The notes beneath the pieces were generated by a model. That model was not told where the DNA came from, did no database searches, and saw only the letters and a program-made list of their open reading frames with translations. From contig VNWV01000001.1 in NCBI GenBank assembly GCA_009801085.1, positions 372,001 through 436,000 on the forward strand: a stretch of DNA of 64,000 nucleotides, written 5' to 3'. Each line of letters begins with the position of its first letter. Positions within the stretch are counted from its first letter, which is position 1. Source of the stretch: Lasiodiplodia sp. COLG20 (taxonomy: Eukaryota > Ascomycota > Dothideomycetes > Botryosphaeriales > Botryosphaeriaceae). A program made the position numbers and the translations under genes. Shown here in pieces: positions 31,719-41,815 of the stretch.

Positions 31719-33035
31719 TCACATCTTTGACATGGTGACTTCGATGGGTCCCGTCCTACCATGTCCTACTAGTCTGTAGAACTGGTCCTCTGCTTCTCTG
31801 AGGTCTGCCGAGATATCGTGCTGCCATATCCAGTGCAAACTCTCATTGCCGTTTTCGACGATCTTCTCCATGTCACTGCCCAGCTCAGGATCAAGCCAGA
31901 GTTTGATAATCCCAGCCGCAAGGCTTGTCGTCACAACCTTCTGAGCTCGTGGTCGGCGAATCGCGTCGTACACCTGAAAAGCGGGCTCCAGTTCCTCGGA
32001 GGTCTTAACCAAAGCCAACAAGTGAGCGAGGACGACAGCATCCTCCAATGCCTGGCCGGCGCCGGCGGCTTGATGCGGGCTCGACGCATGAGCAACGTCC
32101 CCGAGCAAACAGAGCCGGCCTTTGTAAAAAGTCGAGGTTTCGGGATGGTGCCACGTCGGCCACCGCAGCGGCATGGCCCAGTCCAGAATCTTCAGAAGCC
32201 GGTTGTCGAATTCGGGTAAATCAGCCCTCATCTCCTCCGTCGTGCAAGGCACCGCCGAGTCCCCTCGCGTCCACGGCTCGTCGTCTTTGACGAAGAAGAC
32301 GAAGTTCTCTTCCTTGCCCTTGGAGATTGGGTAGATCACGAGGCCCTTTCCTTCCGCCATGAACCACTTCGCATCGCCCGCATGGTTTCCCAGAATCTCC
32401 TTCGCCTCGTCCATGGGAATGATGCCTCGGTAGACGTACATGCCGCAGTAAGTCGGTGGCACCTCCTCCGGCGCAACGTCTCCCAGCACCACTCCCCGCG
32501 TAATCCCCTTCACCCCATCACACCCGACAACCGCATCAAACGCCCCCACCTCCCCATCCTCAAACCTCACAACCACCTTTTCTCCTATCTCCTCCACCCC
32601 AACCGCCCTCTTCCCAAACCTCACCACCTCCTTCGGCACAAACCCCGTCATAATCTCAAGCAAATCCTTCCTATGCGCACTACTCCTTACGAAATACGGC
32701 GCCCCAACCAGCCCGCGCGTCCAGCCCCGTCTTTCCCCAAACCCGGGTTCGGCGTATAGAGCGTCGTAAATGCTGTGCTCGAACTCGGGCCGCTCGTTCT
32801 GCGTCGCGGCGCGCTCGTACTGCGCCCGGAAGCGCGCGTCGATGAGTGAGATCGCGGAGAGCGTGTTGGGCCCGAAGCCGATGCCCGCGCCCAGCGCGGA
32901 GAAGCCGTCGGCCGCTTCGTAGAGGGTGAAGGTGATGTTGGGGTGTTTGGAGAGGCTGATGGCGAGGGCGAGGCCGCCGATGCCGGCGCCGAGGATGGCG
33001 ATGTGTGGGCGGGTGGTGGGTGTTGGGGTGGTCAT
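31719..33035 (-). CDS. FAD-dependent monooxygenase, salicylate hydroxylase type
   Basis: Single exon, 438 aa, starting at the ATG at 33035 (MTTPTPTTRPHIAILGAG). It has the class A flavoprotein signature set: the N-terminal dinucleotide fold GAGIGGLALA, the GCDGVKG (DG) motif in the middle, and the FAD/GD motif LLGDVAHASSPHQAAGAGQALEDA. The closest pattern is fungal salicylate 1-hydroxylase, which uses NADH and O2 to convert salicylate to catechol; related enzymes act on other aromatic acids. Cytosolic; no signal or membrane segment. Neighbour of a carboxylate-type permease. Confidence 0.85.
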   Translation of the reverse strand: MTTPTPTTRPHIAILGAGIGGLALAISLSKHPNITFTLYEAADGFSALGAGIGFGPNTLSAISLIDARFRAQYERAATQNERPEFEHSIYDALYAEPGFGERRGWTRGLVGAPYFVRSSAHRKDLLEIMTGFVPKEVVRFGKRAVGVEEIGEKVVVRFEDGEVGAFDAVVGCDGVKGITRGVVLGDVAPEEVPPTYCGMYVYRGIIPMDEAKEILGNHAGDAKWFMAEGKGLVIYPISKGKEENFVFFVKDDEPWTRGDSAVPCTTEEMRADLPEFDNRLLKILDWAMPLRWPTWHHPETSTFYKGRLCLLGDVAHASSPHQAAGAGQALEDAVVLAHLLALVKTSEELEPAFQVYDAIRRPRAQKVVTTSLAAGIIKLWLDPELGSDMEKIVENGNESLHWIWQHDISADLREAEDQFYRLVGHGRTGPIEVTMSKM

Positions 33036-33669
33036 GGTGGGGGTGGATGCTGATGCGGATGCCTGCTGGTGTTCCAGGAGACTATTGTACTTGGCTGGGC
33101 TTGTAGAATAGCGATCCGCTGTTCTCCGCACGGCATTTTTCGTTGCGAGGGGATGATGTTCGTCCCGGACCAAGCGGGGCTGCTGCCGCCGGCCTGCGAG
33201 AGCTTATCGTGTGGCACCCCGGTTCTCCGACGCGCATATCTGCATGGTACCCCTGCTATATTTGCTTCCGTGCTGTTGTGTTCCTTGTCTTTCGAGTCTC
33301 GTTATTGCCGAGGCGCATATGCTTGTCAGCGGTGCAGATGTCGGAACGGAAGAATTTCATATGGTTGTATTCCAAATGTTTACCCTCAGTCTTCACGTGC
33401 GACCATTGCGGGGTGTTCCGGATATGAGCCCCTGCACTGCACTTTGCGCATGGTAATTACGGAGTTTTGCAAGGTATGCGATGGCGCGGCGATGCTGTTG
33501 ATTTACATAATGGCTGAATGGTCGAATCATGTAACCACCGTTAAGCCAAGGAAATTTTGGTAGTAGCTCGGGCCTGGACAACGCGATATGTATCTTCATG
33601 CGAGTGTGGGTTGGTGCAAAAATATTCCGATGGTGGGTGGATGGATGATTGATAAATGTACATTCTATC
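33036..33669. other. Intergenic
   Basis: 5' flank of the monooxygenase gene and 3' flank of the HET gene. No supported gene. Confidence 0.45.
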
Positions 33670-35966
33670 CTAGCCTATACACCATCTCTGAGAAGCTGGA
33701 AGTACATCAAGATAGATAAAGTCATTTGGCTTCGTGTCAGCATCCAACATGCCCCAGTACTGCTCATATGCGGAGCGGCGAGATGACTCCCAGGCTTCCC
33801 TAACTATCTTCATGCGAACAACTCGTGTGGCTTGCATCTCCTCATCTACCTGGTCAGTGACAACCACCAATAGCCCATTGACATCGACTATCTTGTTGTC
33901 ACGTGCAAACCCTTCTCCGTCCTCAATCTTATCGAACTGAAACTTTGGGCCTATGCAATCATCCATAGTCAGGAATGTGTCGTTCTCCAGTACAATCATC
34001 GGGTGACCGGAGTTCAAAAGGGCAGGGTCCTCGATCCACGGCGCTTTGTCGTCCATAACCATAGGGCTGGCTCTGTAATAGTGATCCCAGTCCTGAGAAA
34101 TTAGGAAATGGAACCTGTAAGGCATTTTCTTGAGATCCTCCTTCTGCACCTTGAGCCCGGTAAGGAGACGTGTAGACCCCGCTCATCTGCCAAAGCTAGT
34201 GGGCTCTTTGAAACGTCGTCCATGGGTTTGGCGGTTCGGAAAACGAATGACTTGGGTGCCCATCTAAATCCCTCTGCATGCATGCAACCATCGTCATCTG
34301 GTTGAAATAGAGATGCCGTGGGAAAGTATTTTTGGTGTAAAATAAACATCTTCATCCTTTCTATCCCTACACCAGGGTCTCCTCGAGAAAACTGAAGCAT
34401 CGGTCGGGCATCCAAGCCCAGCATAGCCGCTAGACATACTGTTTCATCCTCGGCGATACTCGTAGTACGCCACTGGACTGCCGACCAGATATGCTTGATT
34501 CTCTCCTCTGCGGGAGTTTGTTTGAAATCATCCATATCCGAAATTGGAGAAAGGAGCTCTTGATGCAAATGACGGTGTAGAGCATCTTCGACAGAACATC
34601 CATACTGATTAGAACTTTCAAGAAGTGCTTGCATGGATATCGGAGCATCCTCGAATTGGAAGAACGCCCGAGGTGGTAAGATACCCTCCTGGAGAGTCCA
34701 AAGGCGTCGGAACCAAAGTATCCTGGTTGTTCTTGCAACGAGTTCCAGCATGGCTGTACGTGTGCTGATGCTCGCAAGTTCTTTGCTAAGTATGAGAACA
34801 CTCTTAGCCTCTTGGTAGATATCTGCCATGCCGGCTATTGCTCTCGTTCTTTGAGACCTGTATTCCTTGCCGACAGGAATGCAGAGTGTATCCATCCAGA
34901 ACGGCTTGTTGTTACTCGAGCCATCGACTCCATTGACACAGGTTTGGATCCGTTTGAGTTGGCACATTGGGAGCTGATTACGAAACGGATTACCCAGCCC
35001 CTCAGCCCAGACGTGAGATATTGCTGTGTAGTTGTGGGTATAGGAGGTTTTGGTGCTCAAAGTCAGGACGTCTCCGTCTGAGGTTGTTTCAAGCATTACT
35101 AAAGGCGTGTCGCAATTGTCGATGGCGTTGGCTATCTTTTCCGTCGGTATACCAACAGATTGACAGTTGCAGCTGTCGACAACATGCTTGGTTTCGTAGG
35201 TGTCTGAATCCACCCGACCTGCAAAGCAGAGTTGGATGCTGCATTCACTGTGATCCCTCCATACAGGCAACTTCCCAAGTCTAGAGGCATAGTACTTGGA
35301 CAGAATCCCACCGTTCTGATGGATACGGTGTATGTCGCTCCTGCACCATCCATTCGAGAGCAAACGTTGCGTGAGATTGGGAAACCCTCCATGGCTGGAT
35401 ACATTTGCCGTGCCTCCTTCAAGTGCACTGCGTAAAGCAACTGCCAAAGTTTCATGGAGCGCAGAGAGCGACAATGAAAGGTCCAGAGGTAGAAGGTCGG
35501 AATTTTTCTCGAAATCGTAGCTGAACGTCAGAGTTATAAGATAATGGTCGACTTCGTTAAGTAATCTTGTAAGCTTCTCCGTTCTGTTTAGTTTGTCCGA
35601 TGGCAAGAGCTTCATCATATCGAGACGCCAGCTCTCCAAACGAGATAAAAGGGTCGAGGTAGAAACGATCTGGACACCGTCTTGCTGCCTAGTGCTCGTC
35701 CACTCGTCTTCCTTGAATTCCACGTCAAGGAACTCAGCAATCAACCCAAAGAATAGCCACTGTTGACAGAAGGTAGCTAGACGTGACAAGGATCCTGAGT
35801 CTAATTTTGCGCCGGCAAAGCTCTCGAGCTCGCCGGGAAGGTAGCCGTTTCTTTCGTGGAATGTGTTCCATGGCGGACTGTAGACGTGATCGATGAACTG
35901 ATCTCTTCTGACGATCACATCGACATGGGCATCGTAGGGTGGGGAGGGTAAAGGTAGATGATCCAT
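33670..35966 (-). pseudogene. HET-domain protein gene with a single-base frameshift
   Basis: One frame runs from ATG 35966 (MDHLPLPSPPYDA) to about 34160, and a second frame continues to the stop at 33670. A normal HET protein reads through both: the first frame ends DERGLHVSLPG and the second picks up LKVQKEDLKKMPYRFHF. The missing base maps to a CCC/GGG run at 34156-34158; no intron can bridge it. HET motifs are present: AISHVWAEG, FWMDTLCIPVG, ADIYQEAKSVLIL and FRRLWTLQEG. HET proteins trigger heterokaryon incompatibility cell death. A TATAAAG at 36101-36095 (minus) favours the ATG at 35966 over one at 36158. Either a disabled allele or a sequence error. Confidence 0.75.
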
Positions 35967-36407
35967 GCCTGGACAGGTTGTAGGGTGTAAAGGAGTTGAC
36001 GACGAGTCGTTGAAGAGGCAGACGCTAAAAGAAGCTGACGTGAGCAGCGATCCTGGGGGCCAAAATAGCAACCAATCAGTGCCACCCACTGTCTCTTTAT
36101 AAAAGTGACAGTTTCTATCTCGCATTGCTAAGTCCTGTCGCATTTCTTTTCCTAACATGAAGATCAGCTTCCATAGGTATCAAGCCACAAACATCTGCCG
36201 CTTTTCTTCAGCAGCGATGACCTTGCCCCGCATCTTGGGTAAGTGATCCAGGATCCATTGGAGAACTGGACTGAAAATTGAGCGTGTTTTCTTTCACGAT
36301 TTCTCTTAGTTTTTCTTTCTATTACAATTTCATGATATCTGGCTCACATTTTTGTACTCTTCATTTTAGTATATTACAAAAGGCACAGCCTCACGATTTT
36401 TCTTCAA
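35967..36407. promoter_or_regulatory. HET gene promoter with TATA box; P450 3' flank
   Basis: On the minus strand TATAAAG lies at 36101-36095, about 130 bases upstream of the HET start codon. The rest is T-rich 3' flank of the P450 gene. Confidence 0.5.
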
Positions 36408-38400
36408 TCAATTTCGTTCTCCGTCTCCACGAGATGCCTTTACCCAGCATCCATCTGCGCAAGACAACACTAATGTGAGGAGCTGTCTCTCGCTTCCCGG
36501 GGTATTCTGTTGCATATCAGTGCTGCCCGGTCCAAACAGTGCCTCATCGCCATCGCAAGGGGCAATATGCGGAAAGACTTGAAGGAGCCGTATGACAGCA
36601 TACGACGCTTCCAACAGCGCAAAATCCTCTAGCAAGAGATGTCAGCGTTTTTCTCCTTCTGAAGCAAAACCATGACGGAGCGAACATGGAAACTTACGAC
36701 CCAAACACACCCTTGGCCCCCCATTGAACGGCACATAGCCCCACCCCACCTTCCGCTCCAGCCCATCTTCCCAGCGCTCCGGCCGGAAGAGATGGGCATC
36801 TTCGCCGTACAGGTCTGTGCGACGATGCACCAAGTAAGGACAATAGCCTACAGCCGTGCCGCGCCGGATAAGGATGGGCGAAAGACCATCTTCGCCGCCG
36901 CCTCGGGGAAGGGTCGTTGTGCAGAGCGCTGTACGCGAGTTCACTGGTACGGAAGGGTAGAGGCGGAGAACTGCGGAAGACATGAGCTTCGTTTGCCAAG
37001 GGGAAGATTCCAGACACTTACCTTCTTTAATCACGTAGCTGAGATAGGTCATCCGTTTGATGTCGTTCTGCTGTGGTATGGCTGAGCCAACCTCATGCTC
37101 GATCTCTGCACGTAATTTGGCGAGAACATCAGGATGACGGGCCAAAAGACGGCTGCGTAAGCGGTCTTCCATCAGTAAGAGCCGCAAAAGTTAGACAGGG
37201 GCATCCACTCACAAAGTCCAAGACAGACAACAAGCAGTCGTGTCCCTTCCCGCCAGCAGCACATTTAAGAGCTGCGACCTCAACGTAAAGACATCGCGCG
37301 TCTGCTCCAATAGCGCATCGAGGAACACATACTTCTTGCCCGAATTCGCAGCGGCAGAGTCAAAGCCTTCCTTTTTCTCCTCCTCGGCATCCCGCAAGCG
37401 ATCCCTCACCATCGAATCAACAAACGAATGCACCGTCCGACACGCACTCCAAAACTTGGGGCCACCAATCAACCAATACACATCGCCCAGCCTCCCCCTC
37501 TGCGCCAAGTAGTCCTGCGCAACCGTGAACGCCTCCGCAAACCCCGTCTCTTCACTCGCCGCCGCCCCCTCTGCACCCCCTTGGGGGCCACGCAGCGAGC
37601 CAATCGACTCACCAAACAACAAAAACGTCGTCGTATCGAGCGTGAAGCGGAAGAACAGCGGCTGGAGATCGACGGGCTGCTTTCCGTCTCCCGGGATCAA
37701 AGCGATAAGATCCTCAACGGCGTGCTGTATCTGGGCGAATTTCTCGGCGCGGTTGGCTGTGAACTGCGGACGCAGCAGCTCGCGCGAGTGCTTCCACGCG
37801 CGGCCGTCCTGCGTGAAGATGCCGTCGCCGAGCAATGGGAAGAAGGTGGCGCGCCGCACGCCGAGGCTGAATTCTATAGGGTAGGAAATTTGGGGCGGGA
37901 AGGGTCAGCAATAGATAGGCGACGGATTGGATGCATGCTTGCTTGGCGCTCGGCACACACGGCACTGGCTGTGGCGGCTGGCGAAAGGGGTAGGATTTTC
38001 AGGAGGAAGGATCAGGTACCTCTGAATTGGGTGGATAGGACGGCCTCGATGTTGTCGGGGTCGATGGTGTCGATGCCAGAGACGCCGAGGAGCCGCTGTT
38101 CGAAAGTGTGGCCGGTACGGCTGACGAGCGCGTCGAAGTATTGCAGTATGCGGCCCTGTTTGGCGGCTTGGAACGCGCTCACAATCAGATCGAGGCCCAG
38201 CGGCCAGTCTGAGAGCAGTGTTCGGGGGCTGGAGCAGCCTTTGCTGGCACCGAACTCGACTTCTTTCTGTTCAATTGGTAAGATTGGGGTCTTAATGGCG
38301 GGTTGAAGTCCCCTACAGCTTCTTCGCGTGATGAGCGCCAACGGCGGACGCACAGCCAGGTAGCGAGTGCTAAGAAAAAAGAGTAATGGAGAAGCCACAT
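36408..38400 (-). CDS. Cytochrome P450, CYP52-like
   Basis: Six exons: 38400-38317, 38266-38020, 37873-37213, 37152-37022, 36970-36698 and 36628-36408 (538 aa). The ATG at 38400 begins a membrane anchor (MWLLHYSFFLALATWL). The I-helix is AGRDTT (318-323), the K-helix ExxR is E374-V-L-R377 (formed across an intron), and the heme motif is [11 protein letters not shown] with ligand Cys463. [21 protein letters not shown] and RPERWE are typical of CYP52 and related fungal n-alkane or fatty-acid hydroxylases of the ER. All key residues are intact, so it should be active. The substrate is not known. Confidence 0.9.
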
Positions 38401-38862
38401 GTTGCTACTCAAGTGTGATCACAAGAAAATGCAGGATGTGATGCGGGGGGCCGATAGTTGTTGTGCGTCAGCTTTCGAAGACCTGTGTGTCTGCGCAAAA
38501 AGACGCAACCTCGAGTGTTTCCTCGATTTTCTATGCGACGTTGAGAGGTCTGTGGTTACACAGCAGGCTGGGGGCGCTGGCGTCTACTTAAAGGGTCGAA
38601 TCACATCCTGCAACCCATATCACCCGAGCGACTACGAACCCTGCAAATCTTTGTCAGCGGGCCAACTTCCTAATCTGTCAAACCAGTTTTCTCGTGGCTG
38701 CTTACGCCGCACAGCAGGAAATGCCTTTCTATCCGATGAGGCTGAAACGTTTACGGGGTCAAAAGACTGGTCTTTGAGAGGATATCCACGTAGTTAGACA
38801 GCGCATTACAATCTCATGCACTTGCCAAGCACGCTTTTCTTTCACAGTTTCTCTGTCTCGGG
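38401..38862. promoter_or_regulatory. Divergent intergenic region
   Basis: 462 bases between the P450 start (minus) and the three-TM protein start (plus). No gene; presumably both promoters. Confidence 0.5.
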
Positions 38863-40250
38863 ATGGACGCTCTGTTCCGTCGAGGCAGACTGCCCTCGGA
38901 CGAGCAGATCCCACTCACCCCCGTCAATGCCGCTGAGAATGGCAGAGGTATGTTTTGGAATAATCGCTGCTGTCAGAACTCCCGCTAACTCGAATAGAAC
39001 CCCATCAGGTCGCCAAGGGGCATGGAGGTCCACTAAGCGGTACACCGCTGTTCGCTAGCTACACCCGCCAATCCGCAGAGGACTTCAACAAGATTTCCCA
39101 GCTCGATCAGAACGCCAATGCGCCCATCTTCATCCCTAGCCTCGTAAACCTCCGGCGAAGATGCTTCGAGCACGTCACATCTTCTCTACTAGAGTTGGAA
39201 AGAGACATACCACGCATGGAACATAACGAAGAGAAGATCAACAAGGCGATGGAGCTCCTCAAGGACATGGGTAGGTAGCATCGCTCCGGCGCGCGAGACC
39301 CGGCGATCTGCTTGCTTACCAGGCTGCTTCTGGGCAGATGCCATGGTGGAGAGCGAAGCAAAGCGTCTTCGTATGGAGGATCCCGAGTATGCTGCATCGC
39401 GCGGGCTCAGCATCGTGCATTTCGAATCCAAGGACCCCATCAACACGTACCATCAGGGGAACTGGTTGATGCTCAGCAAGAAATGGGGACACAGTGCGAG
39501 CAATATTGTCGACCCGATTAACACCCCCGATGGGAAAAAACTATCAAAGTACCACTTGAAGCAGATAAAGGTAACTCTTCCTCCGTGCTGACAACAAAGC
39601 TTCCGTAATCTGATCACGACACAAGGAATTCATGGGCGTCGGCCTCGAAGGCCTTCACACATGGACGCGGCGCACAAAGACTGTTGAAGAGCGGCAGAGA
39701 GGGTCTTTGAATTACCAAATCAGTGGAGAAACGGAGCTCAACTATCGAATCGCCCGTACCTGGACGATCGTCCTCTACCTCGCCGTTGTCGCCCTTGTGC
39801 TTTTCTACGGGGTAGGTATCATTGCGACCAACAGCGAGTTTTCCCCAACCTTCGAGAAATTCTTCTTCTGGATCGCCATCTTCTGGTCGTTGATCTCCAG
39901 CGCTCTGCTTAGCTGGGTTGTGAAAGTCCTGGGCGGCTCACATCGAGACGTGGTTGCAGGTAAGTCCCTAGCTTCAATTACCTATTCAGATTGTAGCTCT
40001 CGGTTATGGTCATTGAGAGCGGACTGAGGTCATGCTATGGACCCTTCAAATGTTCCAAATGGAAAATCATTTGAGCCATTACAACATGCTAATCTCGTCT
40101 TCCGCAATCAGCAATGTTGACCGGCCTTGGTATATGGCTGGTTGTCATCCAGGTACGTATGTCTAATTCCCACGACGTGCACTCATGTCTAATAATTCAT
40201 AGATTGGGCAAACTCGCCTCAACCGACAACTAGAGGAAAAAGGCCACTAG
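38863..40250 (+). CDS. Fungal membrane protein, DUF6594-like architecture
   Basis: Six exons: 38863-38947, 38998-39270, 39323-39570, 39626-39959, 40112-40152 and 40203-40250 (342 aa); all junctions keep the frame. The N-terminal 220 residues are soluble and helical (HVTSSLLELERDIPRMEHNEEKI). Three membrane helices follow: IVLYLAVVALVLFYGVGII, FFFWIAIFWSLISSALLSWV and MLTGLGIWLVVIQI. A charged cytosolic helix followed by three C-terminal helices resembles the DUF6594 family common in Dothideomycetes, but I cannot confirm the family. Function unknown. Confidence 0.72.
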
Positions 40251-40523
40251 CCAGGCCGGAGTTCATAATTATATCGCGTTTGATTCCCCCATTGAAAAGG
40301 CAGAGGCAAGTGATCTTTGCCTCTAGACAGCAGAAAATGCATACGACTATACAAAGTGTCTAGTGTCGAAAGCTGGCTTGAATCTCAAAGCGGTATGCGT
40401 GAAGTAATTTCAAATGAATGTGGTAAACCGAGATGCAGGGCATGCATTGCGAGTTGCCGGCAGGCTGCTGGGTGACTGCTTGTTGACTAGGGGTCATAAT
40501 GATAGCCAGCAGCGTGTTTTTTC

Positions 40524-40642
40524 ACGTACGACCATAGGTCGCAGAATTCAGGGCTTCCCGTCCGCTCAGCCGTACTTAAGCTGCGAACCGGCCGATTAGT
40601 ACTCAAGTGGGTGACCATTGGGGAATCCCGGCTGTTGTACGT
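40524..40642 (+). rRNA. 5S ribosomal RNA gene (copy 2)
   Basis: A 119-nt plus-strand copy from ACGTACGACC to GCTGTTGTACGT, followed by TTTTG and TTTTG runs. One substitution relative to the copy at 13510. Terminal helix ACGTAC/GTACGT is intact. Confidence 0.95.
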
Positions 40643-41815
40643 TTTGTTTTGCCTCGGCGCTTTCTTTTTTTTTTCGACGGTTTTGTGGGGCTTTCATTAA
40701 ACTAGCCGCGTTCTCGCCGGGTGAGCCGCTCATTAATCGAGACCCTAGACAACGCAAACGTTTCTAATATAGGATAATAGCTACATAATTAAGTATCTAC
40801 AGTGTAGTTTGAGTATCTGGGGTGGAACATCCGCCCCCTTCGTATCTACCGACATCGTTGTCCTTACTAATTTCTGCGCAAATTTCGGAGCAGACGGCCT
40901 TTCTGTAATTTTTTTTCCAACGGCTGCTTTATAGACTGGTGTATATATCTTCCTTCTAACATTCCTTACTTTTCTCTATGACCAAAGTGTGTCATACAGT
41001 TTCGTTATGCTGGGAAACCTTTAATGCTTTCAATGCAGTTTGATCACTATCATAATGTTCGGATGTTACGATGTTACGATGTTCCTTGTTCTCTTTCAAA
41101 CCACTGTAGATTAATTGGATTGCACTAAAGTCAACCGAGCTTCAGACGTACGGTTGAGCTAAAATCCACCCATAGGCGTCTTCATGCACCGTATATAAAC
41201 AAAAGCTGCATGGTATGTCACAGCAACACTTACGACTTTTAAGTCATAGGAAATCCTTTTGTAACCGGCTGTGTTGGCCATTCACTAACTTTCTGTACAT
41301 GCTGGAAGCTGAAGAAACCGGGAGCAACCGCAAAAGCGAGCAACGGACTCACTATAAAGAACGTAATCTAGGGCACATGCGATTATGACGCGGAAATATT
41401 TCCTTACCAATTTTGAAATAGAAGAAGACTTGAGCTCGTTCTCGCTCCAGAGGAAACCTCTTTCAAGCTTGAACGAGGCTCCTGGCTCAGTCATGTTTGT
41501 TCATGCAGCCTTCTACCGATGCGTCTCGAAATCACTGGTCGCCAAGGTTGAAATGCAACATAAGCAAGCCACGGCTAAGCAATGCGAATGTCTTGCGCCA
41601 ATCAAATGAATTGCCCTGCACCTATGACAATTGTCACCTGTCAGCAGCGCTTAGCAAAGGAAGTGCGGGGTCGAAGTCTTAATTGATTTATCAGCCTTGC
41701 TTTCCTTGTCAGTCCGCCCGTCCATAGTCTCATCAGAACAGATCACGATCTCACAGCTTGGGAAATTCCCTCACCTCTAATCCAGCTGACATGAGTATCC
41801 AATAACTCAATCACA
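40643..41815. other. AT-rich gene-free stretch
   Basis: Visibly more AT-rich than the rest of the window, with TA-rich strings (for example 40780-40810) and a small tandem repeat (GATGTTAC units at about 41060-41085). No supported gene; a 74-codon frame at 41385 is not convincing. It borders the disabled NLR gene. Confidence 0.5.
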
